NCBI RefSeq assembly: GCF_026625565.1
Contig: NZ_CP112998.1
Location: forward strand, 5,086,501 to 5,150,500
Direction of reading: 5' to 3'
From: Dyadobacter pollutisoli
Lineage (GTDB): Bacteria; Bacteroidota; Bacteroidia; Cytophagales; Spirosomataceae
DNA: 64,000 nt
A program made the position numbers and the translations under genes. Below the pieces are notes generated by a model. The model saw nothing but the letters and a program-made list of their open reading frames with translations, was not told the DNA's origin and did no database searches. This document shows positions 1 to 9,051 of the stretch, piece by piece; within the stretch, counting starts at the first letter, position 1; each line of letters starts with the position of its first letter.

Positions 1-1580
1 GATTCGACCAGCTTTCAATGATGGTCCCACGTGGCATTCCATTGGTATTTTTACCGAGACATTTATCCAGATACACATTGGATTGAGCCAGATAATCAAA
101 CGCTTTGTGCATTTCCGCGGCTGCTTCCGGGTACAGAATGGAACTATATGCCACCGTGAATTTCGTCTTGTCGGGTACCTGCCCCTGCCACGCGCCTATG
201 CAGCCATAAGCCATAAATAGCCACGAGGAGCGCACAAACGGTTCCACTGCATCCGTCCAAACGGAATGAATGAAGCCTAATGTATGATTTTTCATGCCTG
301 CTTTCAAACACAGGTCAATGTTGGTGTAGGTATAATCAGCATCGGGGTAAATGTGGCCCCAGCCGGAAACCGCCGGCTGTATAAAAAAATTTTTTTTTCT
401 CTTTGAGTACCGGATTCAGATACCGGTTAATCTCAACAGTATCAGGCTTGTACTCCCAAATCACCGGTATCACGCCTTTCGGCAGTTTTTTCATGATATC
501 AGGATAGTAGTTATTCATATCCGTCCACGCCATAACTGTTTTACCATACTTTTTCAATTCATTCTGAACAAATGTGAGCTGCTGCAGCCACAATTCTTCC
601 GAATTGATTTTGCCGTCCTTATCGTCCGCAATCCTTTTGGTTTCCCAGGTTTCATCAAATCCTACGTGAATGAATGGGCTTGGAAACAGGTCGGTATATT
701 GCTTGATCCAGTCTTTCAAGAGCACATTAGCGCCGGGTTTGCGTGGGTCGAGCTCATGCCCGTACTGCCCTATCGCGAGGTCGGCGTACTTTTCATTTCT
801 TAATAATTCATGCAAATGCCCGTACAAATTCAGGAACGGGACCACGTCCATATGCCGCTCTTTTCCGTAAGCAATGATACTTTTGATCTGCTCCTGCGTG
901 TAGCCCGACTGGTAGGCAACGGTGGGAAACCCTTTTAATTCAATGCTTACTTCATTATAGAAGTAGTATTGGTTGGTTTTCCAAAGCGCCAGAAAATCAA
1001 TCTGCTTTTTGATCTCCTCCACAGTCGGCAAACCGCCGTGCGCGAAGTCCATCATTACTCCACGAAAAGCCAGTTTGGGCTGATCCGTAACGGTAACACA
1101 GGGAATGTAAGCCGCTTTTCCAGTTCCGGTGATCATTTGCCGGATCGTCTGAACCGCATAGTAAAGCCCGGCCGACGTGGTAGCTTCAATCTGTATTTTT
1201 TGAGAGGTAATGTTCAGTTTATAATGCTCGCGCTTACTGCCCGGACTGGTTTCGGATACTCCCGGCAATTCGTGACCTTTTTCTTTTACCAAAAACTGAA
1301 ATGTAGCAGCGGCCTGCGACGAAGCCATCATTGCTTTTTGCCCGGAACGTTCGAGAATAATGGATTTCAATTCATTGAGCGCGAATGCTATGTCTGTCGA
1401 AGCATTGGCAGGAATGGCGACTGAGATTTTGGAGAGTGGCAAAGTCCCCGACTGGTACTGAATGGATTCAGGTTCGGGGAATAAAACAGGTTGCTTTTGA
1501 GCAAAGACAGGAATTGTAAAAACACAAAAAAAACACAGCTGATGAAGATACCCTCGCATATTCAATGAATTTTTAATCAA
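1..1580 (-). pseudogene. GH20 beta-N-acetylhexosaminidase, frameshifted and cut by the window edge
   Basis: Secreted exo-acting hexosaminidase expected to release terminal GlcNAc or GalNAc from glycans. The start at 1580 gives a signal peptide (residues about 8-27, ending VFAQ). An N-terminal zincin-like domain (about 30-150) precedes the GH20 barrel, with the catalytic Asp-Glu pair in HVGFDE near residue 308. The frame containing this start stops at 336, but the true reading continues in another frame: after an A9T7 tract (minus strand, about 383-398) the frame one base back reads IQPAVSGWGHIYPDADYT and stays open to base 1. One base too many in the homopolymer explains this. It could be a real mutation, transcriptional slippage or a sequence error. 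It lies downstream of susD on the same strand and fits an amino-sugar utilisation locus. The family call is firm; whether the gene is functional is not. Confidence 0.85.
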
Positions 1581-1644
1581 TATAAGCTTTTAAATAGTTA
1601 ACATGAACTCGGAATAACGGCTCGATCTTTATCACCAGAGCTCT

Positions 1645-1700
1645 AAAAAAAGTCCCGTAGGGATGAAATACCAAGATTTCGTCCCTACGGGACTTTTTTT
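1645..1700. terminator. Long palindromic hairpin between susD and GH20, probable REP-like bidirectional terminator
   Basis: Two 25-base arms (1645-1669 and 1676-1700) pair with a single G-T wobble around a 6-base loop. The outer ends are seven A and seven T, so either strand ends in a U-run, and the core is GTCCCGTAGGGA. It sits after the susD stop and upstream of the GH20 start, so it may partly uncouple GH20 from susCD. I saw no second copy in this window. My recollection that this core is dispersed in related genomes is unverified. Confidence 0.7.
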
Positions 1701-1754
1701 ATCACGGCTAATTAAACAATTACAACTACCACCAATCCTTTATTTAATCAAAAA

Positions 1755-3350
1755 CTAGTTTTTGTCCCACCACAGCGGCGTAGCCGCATTGTCCGGCCCG
1801 TTCAGTAGCTTCACGGCTTTGGCGACGGCGTCAGCGTTGGTTTGCTTTTCGGTATCCAGGAACGGGATGCGACGGATTCGCTTTCCTTCCGGCAGGTCCG
1901 GATTTTCGCTGTGAACAATGGTATAGAGTTCCGGCAGGCCCGATCTGCGTACTTCTGCCCACCCTTCCATGCTGTCTGGGAAAAGCGCCAGCCATTTTTG
2001 CTGCGCTACCTGCTTGCGGTTCATATCCGCGGAAGCTGCCCATTTGGCCGGGTAGTCGTTCACCGGCGGAGAATTCTGGCCGTCTTGAGGTGCAATCGGG
2101 ATAGCGGGATTGCTGATGTACTTGGCGATCACGGCCTGATCCGTAATACCCCATTGCGCCATCGACATTTTGATACCGGTTTCGTACAGGTTTTGCGCAT
2201 TGTCACCCATATTCCAGCCGTTCAATGCGCCTTCTGCTCTCAAAAAGTAAGCCTCTGCGGCGTGCATGATGTTTTGAGGTGTTGCAAAATTGGCCGTAAA
2301 GTTGCCATTGCCGACATTGGTAGCCCAGCGCGAACCCAGATTGGAATTGAATTTTCGGGAATTGATGTCCATTTGTTTTTCAACAACCAGTAATCCGTTT
2401 CTTACACCGTCGAATTTGCCGGTGAATGTAGCTGGCTGAAAATAAATCGGCATACGAGGATCGTCGTATCCCTTCATAATGGATTCCATAGAAGAGCTCA
2501 TCCGAAGCTCATCCCAGGCCACGATCTGCGACAGACCATTCCGTTCGTTATAAACCGTGCTGGATTTGGGCATATAAGCATCATCCGTGATAGCTGTCAT
2601 CACACCTGCCGCTACTGCTGCTTCGGCTTCCTGCTTAGCGAGCGCCGGATTTACTTTGGAAATACGCAATGCCAGTCTCAGGCGTAAAGTATTGGCAAAT
2701 TTAGCCCAGGCAGCAGGAGATTGGTTTCCTTTTGTATTGTAAACCAGGTCAAATTTATCGTAAGGAGTAGCAGTACCCGCACTTTTCAGAACTGTCGAAG
2801 CGACGTCCAGCTTTTTGAAAAAATCGTAGTAAATAGAATCCTGACGCGTAAATGCAACTGCATCCTTACCATTGGCCGCATCAAAATAAGGTACAGGCCC
2901 AAAGTAATCGGTCACGCGATGGAACATCCATACCCACCATACTTTCGCGATCGCATTCTCGGCCAGTTTTTCGTCAGTTTTTTCAATAATGGTTTTCAGC
3001 TGAGGCGCGGCGGAAATATACACCGGGTTCCAGGCCGCAGGCATCCATTCCTGCTTGATCACATAGCGGTCTGTCGGAAAAGACATCGCCGCCTGTGAGT
3101 AAAACTGAGAGTAAACTCCTGCTACTGTTCCCTCGCCAATTTCAAAATCGTTGGGAGCCAATGTAGTCGTCATCAGCGCATTGGCAAACATATATGGATA
3201 CTCCGTCGCACTCACCGAACCCAGCTTGGTATTATCCGTATTGATCGAATCAAAATCATCCGTACAGCCGCCTATGCCCACAATTAGCAACAGCAATGAA
3301 GCCAGGGACAGGCAATAATATTTATTTATCTTGTAATGCATGACCGTCAT
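1755..3350 (-). CDS. SusD/RagB-type nutrient-binding outer membrane lipoprotein (SusD-like_2 type)
   Basis: Surface glycan-binding partner that caps a SusC channel. The 531-residue protein has a lipoprotein signal whose lipobox ends GIGGC near residue 29, followed by acidic residues typical of surface-exposed Bacteroidota lipoproteins. The sequence after the lipobox (FDSINTDNT, then ATEYPYMFANAL) and the helical TPR-like body resemble the SusD-like_2 branch rather than classical SusD. It starts 8 bases after the susC stop, so the two are cotranscribed. A second ATG three codons in is equally possible. The substrate cannot be read from the protein; the downstream GH20 suggests an amino-sugar-containing glycan. 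Confidence 0.92.
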   Translation of the reverse strand: MTVMHYKINKYYCLSLASLLLLIVGIGGCTDDFDSINTDNTKLGSVSATEYPYMFANALMTTTLAPNDFEIGEGTVAGVYSQFYSQAAMSFPTDRYVIKQEWMPAAWNPVYISAAPQLKTIIEKTDEKLAENAIAKVWWVWMFHRVTDYFGPVPYFDAANGKDAVAFTRQDSIYYDFFKKLDVASTVLKSAGTATPYDKFDLVYNTKGNQSPAAWAKFANTLRLRLALRISKVNPALAKQEAEAAVAAGVMTAITDDAYMPKSSTVYNERNGLSQIVAWDELRMSSSMESIMKGYDDPRMPIYFQPATFTGKFDGVRNGLLVVEKQMDINSRKFNSNLGSRWATNVGNGNFTANFATPQNIMHAAEAYFLRAEGALNGWNMGDNAQNLYETGIKMSMAQWGITDQAVIAKYISNPAIPIAPQDGQNSPPVNDYPAKWAASADMNRKQVAQQKWLALFPDSMEGWAEVRRSGLPELYTIVHSENPDLPEGKRIRRIPFLDTEKQTNADAVAKAVKLLNGPDNAATPLWWDKN

Positions 3351-3358
3351 TGTTTTAA

Positions 3359-6300
3359 TTAAAATGAAAGTTTAAGGTTCAATCCCATGCTCCTGGTAGC
3401 AGGCAGGTTATTGTACTCGATACCCTGGTAGTTACTGTTACCAATGCTGACCTCGGGATCAAAATCAATTTTCCTTTTGCCTATGCCCGGAATGTCCAGA
3501 ATGGCATCGCCGCGGTAAATGAAGAACAGGTTACGCGCTACAAACGAGATCTTGGCGGTCTTGATGAATGTAGGAAGTCCTTTGAATTCATAACCGAATG
3601 TCAGCTCCCGTACACGCACAGCTGTGGCGTCGTATGTGAAAAACTCAGCCCAGGAGTAGTTGTTTTGCGAAACCGTCGTCCAGAATTTCTCTGCATTGAT
3701 CGCCTTGTTGTTGGCAGTACCTTCCGCTGTCACACCTGGCAAAACCCACGATCCAGCTTCTCTGTACTGGGTAGTGTAGTCGGCATTTCCGAAGTAAGCA
3801 TTCTGCGCTGCCGAGCCGGAAGTTACTATTCCCCCAAATTTACCATCGATCAAAAGACCCAATGTCCAGTTCTTGTAGGAGAAATTATTGCTGAAACCTG
3901 CGGTGAATTTCGGGTTGTAGTTGCCCACTTTTTCAATGGCGTCTGTTTTAATGGGCACACCATTCGCATCCACCAGATATTGTCCGTTCAGCTGCTTCCA
4001 TTTGTATCCGTACATATCTCCGTAGCTCTGGCCTTCCACTACCAGCGGAGTCGCAGTGCGCACATTGGTACCTGAGCCCAGGTACACGCGAGGCACTCTC
4101 GGGTCCAGTTCAATCACTTTATTGCGGTTCAGCGCGTAGTTCAGTCCCATATTCCAGGTAAACTTGTCGCTTCGCAGGATCCTGGCGGAAAGTACCACTT
4201 CGACACCCGTGTTCTGAATATTCCCTGCATTGAAATAACGCGAAGCATAGCCCGAAGAGGCCGGGGCGCTCACCGTCAGCAGCTGGTTTTTCGAATTGGT
4301 TTTGTAGTAAGTTACGTCAATCCCAAAACGGTTTTCCATAAATCGCCAGTCCGTGCCAAATTCCAATGATTGGGTTAGTTCCGGTTTCAGGTTACCAATG
4401 GATTTGGTAGGGCTACTCGAAACAAATCCTCCGAACGATCCCCTACTATACGTATAGGTTTGGTTGATCAGATAAGGATCTGCATCATTACCTACCTTGG
4501 TCAGCGACGCACGTACTTTGGCAAGGCTCACCCAGTTTGGCAAGTGTACCATTTCCGACAAAACACCTGAAAGACCGATCGATGGATAAAAGTACGAGTA
4601 CGGCTCAGGCAATGTGCTCGACCAGTCGTTACGTGCCGTGAGGTCGAGGAACAGATAATCTTTAAACGCAAACTGCGCCGTTCCATAAACTGAATGCAGG
4701 TCTCTTTTGCTTGTGCTGGACGTTACGCCCAGGTTTGTCGCAAAGCCCAAATCAAACTTATTCGGGATACCAAGGCCGTCGGCGTAGTTTACTCTCCGTC
4801 TCAGGTTTCTCATCAACATCGAACCTCCCAGGTTGTAATTGATCTTGATATCCTTCGTAATGTTGTTCGTTCCGTTCAGCAGGATATCAATGTTGCGTTC
4901 ACTCACCAGCGCGTTTTCTTCTGCATAATATCCTCCCGGCAGGCGGGCATAGTTGGCTGTATTATTGGAATAACTGTGTGTATTGAAGTCGTTATAGCTA
5001 TCGGAACTAATCCGTCCCTGAATGTTAAGCCAGTCGGTAAATTTGTATTTGATCGCGATCAGCGAAGTTACCCGGCTTCTGTTTTCCAGGTGTTTGGTAT
5101 TATAAATCGTCCAGTACGGGTTCATATAAACCGGGTCAGGATTTGTCCAGTATCTCTGGGTTTCAATACCTGTGGAACTGATCGTTTTGTAATCTTTCAA
5201 GTCTTCCAGGTTCACCGAGCGTGGGATATGCGAAAGGTTGGCTACTACAAAACCGTCCCCACCAACGCCAGGCTTGTTTTTGATCTTCTGCAGCGTGTAA
5301 GTGATCTTAGCATCCACCGATAACTTGCTGGTGATGTTAATGCCCAATCGGCCATTGAATGTGTTACGTGTCAGACTGTTAGTCGGCACGATGCCATTTG
5401 CATTGTTATTGGCATAAGAAAAATAGGTCGTCATTTTCTCTGTTCCGCCGCTTACACCAATCGCGTTGTTGGTCGAAATGCCAGTTCTGTAAAAATCCGT
5501 GATATTGTCAGGATAGGCTTGCAGTGGTACTGTGTTACCAGCCCAGTCGGTTACGCTCTGGCCGGTGATCGCCGCCCCCCAGCTGCCTGTTCCCAATGCG
5601 GAATAAATCCCGCCAGCTCCCTGGCTGTACTGATTTTGCAGATTTGGCGAAGTAAATGCCTTATCGAATGATACGCCTGAATTGACATTGACACTCAATG
5701 CGCCGCTTTTGCCTTTTTTGGTCGTGATCATCATAACCCCGTTCGCAGCACGGCTTCCATATAATGCAGCTCCCGCCGCTCCTTTCAGAATGTTAATAGA
5801 CTCAATATCATCGGGGTTAAGGTTTGCAACCCCATCGCTTCCGCTGTTTCCGCGGTTGTCGTCACCGGAGTCATTTCTTACCTGTCCGGAAATCGTCGAG
5901 TTATCTATAGGTACACCGTCGACTACGATCAATGCATTGTTTGTTCCCTGGATAGACCGGTTTCCACGCAGGATAATGCGGGTAGCGCTGCCGGGACCGC
6001 TCGAAGAAGGAGTAATTGTCAAACCGGCTACTTTACCGGACAATGTATTCGTGAAGTTTGCATCCCGTACTTCATTAATTTGCTCACTTCCAATTTTTTG
6101 CGTCGAATAGGTCAGTGTTTTGGCCGCCCGCTCAATTCCCAGGGCCGTTACAACCACCTCCTGCAAACCTACACTTTCTTCCGAAAGGGTAATGTCGCTG
6201 AGGTCGGTACGGCTACCTATTTCAACTTCCAGTGTTTTCATACCGATGTAAGAAATCACCAGCACATTTGCGTTATCCGGCACGGACAGGCTGAATTTTC

Positions 6301-6547
6301 CATCTTTGTCGGCTATCCCTCCCTGCGTTGACCGCTTAATGATGACCGATGCTCCGGGGATCGGCGCCCCTTTCTGGTCGAGCACGCGGCCCGATACTTT
6401 CCTCACCTGTTGCGCACTGGCCGGTTCAAGACCTACGATAATAAGCAAAAGTAGTAACGGAAGAACGAGTGAGCGGCTAAGGAAAAAGTTTTTTATAATC
6501 GAGGGATTCAGAGCGTGAAACCTCAATGGGTCTAAAGATTTTTTCAT
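3359..6547 (-). CDS. SusC/RagA family TonB-linked outer membrane transporter
   Basis: TonB-dependent importer for oligosaccharides. After the signal peptide (ending PASAQ) comes a carboxypeptidase-D-like regulatory domain (about VSGRVLDQKGAPIPGASV), then the plug domain with the SusC-type GKVAGLTI and LIVVDGVPIDN motifs, then a long beta-barrel ending LNLKLSF at the outer membrane C-terminus. I place the start at the ATG at 6547 rather than 6592, because it directly precedes the basic n-region MKKSLDPL and removes an unlikely hydrophobic leader. Length (about 1060 residues) is normal. It is the first gene of the susCD-GH20 set, with an AT-rich promoter region and candidate regulator sites upstream. 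Confidence 0.95.
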   Translation of the reverse strand: MKKSLDPLRFHALNPSIIKNFFLSRSLVLPLLLLLIIVGLEPASAQQVRKVSGRVLDQKGAPIPGASVIIKRSTQGGIADKDGKFSLSVPDNANVLVISYIGMKTLEVEIGSRTDLSDITLSEESVGLQEVVVTALGIERAAKTLTYSTQKIGSEQINEVRDANFTNTLSGKVAGLTITPSSSGPGSATRIILRGNRSIQGTNNALIVVDGVPIDNSTISGQVRNDSGDDNRGNSGSDGVANLNPDDIESINILKGAAGAALYGSRAANGVMMITTKKGKSGALSVNVNSGVSFDKAFTSPNLQNQYSQGAGGIYSALGTGSWGAAITGQSVTDWAGNTVPLQAYPDNITDFYRTGISTNNAIGVSGGTEKMTTYFSYANNNANGIVPTNSLTRNTFNGRLGINITSKLSVDAKITYTLQKIKNKPGVGGDGFVVANLSHIPRSVNLEDLKDYKTISSTGIETQRYWTNPDPVYMNPYWTIYNTKHLENRSRVTSLIAIKYKFTDWLNIQGRISSDSYNDFNTHSYSNNTANYARLPGGYYAEENALVSERNIDILLNGTNNITKDIKINYNLGGSMLMRNLRRRVNYADGLGIPNKFDLGFATNLGVTSSTSKRDLHSVYGTAQFAFKDYLFLDLTARNDWSSTLPEPYSYFYPSIGLSGVLSEMVHLPNWVSLAKVRASLTKVGNDADPYLINQTYTYSRGSFGGFVSSSPTKSIGNLKPELTQSLEFGTDWRFMENRFGIDVTYYKTNSKNQLLTVSAPASSGYASRYFNAGNIQNTGVEVVLSARILRSDKFTWNMGLNYALNRNKVIELDPRVPRVYLGSGTNVRTATPLVVEGQSYGDMYGYKWKQLNGQYLVDANGVPIKTDAIEKVGNYNPKFTAGFSNNFSYKNWTLGLLIDGKFGGIVTSGSAAQNAYFGNADYTTQYREAGSWVLPGVTAEGTANNKAINAEKFWTTVSQNNYSWAEFFTYDATAVRVRELTFGYEFKGLPTFIKTAKISFVARNLFFIYRGDAILDIPGIGKRKIDFDPEVSIGNSNYQGIEYNNLPATRSMGLNLKLSF

Positions 6548-6710
6548 ATCCAAAGTTTTCTGAACGATAAATGGGACTAATGGGAAACTCAAAAGGCAAG
6601 AAACGACGCAAGTGTTTTCTCATAGGCGGACGATTTTAGTAAGGGCCAGGCGACATTCAACTCCCCGACGTGGAGTTATAAACATTGAGTAAATAATTAT
6701 CAGGTTATTA

Positions 6711-6743
6711 TGTTAACAAATATATTATTTTTTTGTCAACAAA
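6711..6743. promoter_or_regulatory. Paired TGTnAACAAA sites upstream of susC, candidate GntR operator
   Basis: TGTTAACAAA (6711-6720) and TGTCAACAAA (6734-6743) are direct repeats 23 bases apart start to start, about two helical turns. Each contains a TGTnnACA core. The same arrangement, 22 bases apart, occurs in front of the neighbouring GntR gene, suggesting a shared operator. They overlap the likely susC promoter. No binding data are available. Confidence 0.45.
6717..6743 (-). promoter_or_regulatory. Candidate Bacteroidota-type promoter of susC
   Basis: On the minus strand a TATATTTG element (6717-6724) matches the TAnnTTTG -7 consensus. A TTTG lies 15 bases upstream (6740-6743), shorter than the usual spacing of about 19-20, so the -33 match is weak. 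It is about 170 bases from the susC start and is overlapped by the repeated TGTnnACA sites. Confidence 0.35.
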
Positions 6744-6861
6744 AAAATTTAGAAAAAATTATTCAATATGATTTACGCGAAACTATAAACGCCCGATCAG
6801 GGTTTCCGCGAAAGTCTGTACTGTTGGTTTGTGGGTTACCAAAAATTATTTGGCATGTAAA

Positions 6862-6899
6862 CCAATAAAAAAGCCGGTACCTACGCTGGTACCGGCTCC
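6862..6899 (-). terminator. Rho-independent terminator of the GntR gene
   Basis: AGCCGGTACC (6872-6881) and GGTACCGGCT (6888-6897) form a perfect 10-base-pair stem with a 6-base loop. Read on the minus strand it is followed by TTTTTT, about 40 bases after the GntR stop. It separates the regulator from susC. Confidence 0.85.
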
Positions 6900-6939
6900 T
6901 CATATAATCTTCTGTAAAAATGGTCGCTACAATTCAGTC

Positions 6940-7578
6940 TCAGGCCAGGTCCATAGATGCTACCTCGCCGCGGATCAGGTGTTTCAACAAGGCATCTTCC
7001 GCCCGCTTCACATCCCTTGCTTTGATACCCGCTACTATTTCGCGATGTTCCTGATCTGTGAGCTCATAATCATCCATATGTGTTTGCGTCTTGCCCAGCT
7101 TCTGATGAAACAAGGGAATGTTGCTTGCTTTATATAAATCTACAAGCTTTTCATTTCCAGCACATTCTATCAAAGTCTCATGAAATTTAACGTCAGCCTC
7201 ACATGCTCCTCCAAAATACCCCCGCTCTACCATAGACGTAAAGTCGTCACATATCCGGTCCAGTTCCTCTATTTGCGGAGCTTCTATCTTTTGGATCAAC
7301 AGTCGCAATGCGCCTATTTCCAGTATTTCACGTAGCTCCCTGATCTTGTGACTATCTTCAATGGTAAGTGTTTTTACAAAAAAACCACCTTTTTCTCCCT
7401 GCACGATCAGCTGTTCACCAAGCAGCCTGGTCAACGCCTCGCGAATAGCCATACGATTAGCATCCAGCTTCTTAGACCATTCATCCTCTTTGAGCCTGGT
7501 ACCCGACGTAAGCTGATTGGAAAGTATTTTTTTTCTAAGTTCTGTGTATGCTTTATTCGAAAGTGAATCTTCCTTCAT
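6940..7578 (-). CDS. FadR/FCD-type GntR family transcriptional regulator
   Basis: Metabolite-responsive DNA-binding regulator. Residues about 5-70 form the GntR winged helix (SNKAYTELRKKILSNQL, later RMAIREALTRLLGEQL with the typical REAL motif), and residues about 80-205 form an all-helical FCD effector domain (KIRELREILEIGALRL, and the metal-site region FHETLIECAGN). Length of 212 residues is standard. It is upstream of and codirectional with susC and divergent from the glycosidase at 7729, so both flanking intergenic regions could carry its operators. FCD regulators usually respond to sugar acids or other carboxylates; the ligand here is unknown. Confidence 0.92.
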   Translation of the reverse strand: MKEDSLSNKAYTELRKKILSNQLTSGTRLKEDEWSKKLDANRMAIREALTRLLGEQLIVQGEKGGFFVKTLTIEDSHKIRELREILEIGALRLLIQKIEAPQIEELDRICDDFTSMVERGYFGGACEADVKFHETLIECAGNEKLVDLYKASNIPLFHQKLGKTQTHMDDYELTDQEHREIVAGIKARDVKRAEDALLKHLIRGEVASMDLA

Positions 7579-7583
7579 TTTTA

Positions 7584-7613
7584 TGTAAACAATAATTCAT
7601 AATTTAGTAAACC
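7584..7613. promoter_or_regulatory. Paired TGTAAACA-like sites in the GntR/glycosidase divergent region
   Basis: TGTAAACAAT (7584-7593) and AGTAAACCAA (7606-7615) are direct repeats about 22 bases apart immediately upstream of the GntR start, matching the spacing and core of the pair in front of susC. Likely an autoregulatory operator. The rest of the 150-base gap is AT-rich without an ORF. Confidence 0.4.
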
Positions 7614-7728
7614 AAAAACATGAATATAAAGGTAAGAAATAATTCAATTTTACTATCACCTCATTTTTGACTTAATTCGTAGTAGAAAGCACCTTCCACC
7701 CTTATCAGCGTTATTAAACTAAATACTG

Positions 7729-9051
7729 TTGCAAAAATTACTCACGCCAATACGAAAACTCTACCCATTCCTCCTGCTCATTGTATTTGTTAATTGCTCC
7801 AATCCCGGGCAAATTACAGGGGAAAGTAATGCCGTTAGCATTCGTCAGGAAAATGGGAAATACGCGATCTATCGTGCCGGAAAACCGTTTACAATCAAAG
7901 GAGCGGCAGGATTTTCGCATTTCAATGAATTGAAACAAGCCGGTGGCAATACACTCCGGACCTGGGATACCACTCATTTGCAACAGATCCTGGACAGCGC
8001 ACGGGCCAATGGTATCGCCGTGATCGTCGGTTTGCCGATTCCCAACAATAATGACATTAAGCAGTACCAGGACACTTCCATAGTCCGCGCCCGTTACCAG
8101 GCATTACAATCACTGGTGAGAAAGTATAAGGACAGCCCGGCTATCCTCATGTGGTGCCTGGGCAATGAGCTTGACTTTCCTTACAAATTGATTTACAGGC
8201 ATTTTTACGAAGACTTCAATAATCTGACCAGCATGATCCACCGGGAAGATCCCGGCCACCCCATCACAACGACGGTATTGAATTTTAATCCCAAATACAT
8301 TGCCAACATCCAGATGCTCTGCGATATTGATGTAATTTCCTTCAATATTTTCAGCAACCTCAAAATCCTCCGAGATGATCTTGCAGGCCTTTCATGGTTC
8401 TGGAGAGGCCCCTATCTTTTGCTGGAATGGGGGATCGACGGTCCGTGGACGGGCTCCGAAGAAACTGCCTGGGGTGCATTTATCGAAAATACGAGTAAGA
8501 AAAAAGCGGAAGTATATTTGAAACGGTATCAACAGGAAATGCCGGTGGAAGACCCGCGCTTTCTGGGCGCGTGCGTGTTTTTCTGGGGACACAAGCAAGA
8601 AACCACCCATACCTGGTTTAGCATATTTGACCAAACGGGCGAAAGCTCCGAAGCCGTCGGGAGTATGCAACACCTGTGGACTGGCAAACCTTCGACCGTA
8701 CATTATCCCGACATCCAGTACATGCTGCTGAACCAGAAAGGCGCGAGGGACAATATCATTCTCAACCCCGCTACTGCTGCTTCCGCCGAAGTACTCATGT
8801 TCACCGGTCATGACGATGTCAAAAGCGTTAAATGGGAGCTATTTAAAGAGGATTGGTATAAGGAAAATCAAATGAACAGCATTAAGAAACTCCGTCCTCT
8901 CAACCATTTAATTGAGGCAGGAAATGGTTTACATACAAAATTTGTCTCGCCGTCGGAAGAAGGCCCCTACCGGCTCTTTGCGACTGTTTATGATCATAAT
9001 GGTCATTTTGCATCCTGTAACACACCTTTTTACGTCGTCAGCAACAAATGA
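7729..9051 (+). CDS. Lipoprotein with clan GH-A glycoside hydrolase domain (GH2 TIM-barrel-like)
   Basis: Probable membrane-anchored glycan hydrolase or transglycosylase. The reading frame begins at TTG (7729); the leader RKLYPFLLLIVFVNC ends in a lipobox near residue 23. The barrel shows AGGNTLRTWD early, the acid/base Glu in WCLGNE near residue 146 at the end of strand 4, and a second Glu in LLLEWG near residue 233, matching the strand-7 nucleophile of clan GH-A. The last 100 residues look like a beta-sandwich. Its stop overlaps the ATG of the next gene (9048), implying translational coupling to the GT2 synthase. I infer it trims or remodels the polymer made by that synthase. The exact GH family is not resolved. 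Confidence 0.75.
   Translation: MQKLLTPIRKLYPFLLLIVFVNCSNPGQITGESNAVSIRQENGKYAIYRAGKPFTIKGAAGFSHFNELKQAGGNTLRTWDTTHLQQILDSARANGIAVIVGLPIPNNNDIKQYQDTSIVRARYQALQSLVRKYKDSPAILMWCLGNELDFPYKLIYRHFYEDFNNLTSMIHREDPGHPITTTVLNFNPKYIANIQMLCDIDVISFNIFSNLKILRDDLAGLSWFWRGPYLLLEWGIDGPWTGSEETAWGAFIENTSKKKAEVYLKRYQQEMPVEDPRFLGACVFFWGHKQETTHTWFSIFDQTGESSEAVGSMQHLWTGKPSTVHYPDIQYMLLNQKGARDNIILNPATAASAEVLMFTGHDDVKSVKWELFKEDWYKENQMNSIKKLRPLNHLIEAGNGLHTKFVSPSEEGPYRLFATVYDHNGHFASCNTPFYVVSNK

Noticed and set aside
4694..5323. 209-codon plus-strand frame inside susC
   Set aside because: Antisense shadow of the barrel; no signal, no motif.
8392..8811. Long open frame on the minus strand inside the glycosidase gene
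   Set aside because: It lies wholly within a gene with catalytic motifs and has the composition of a shadow frame; no family features.
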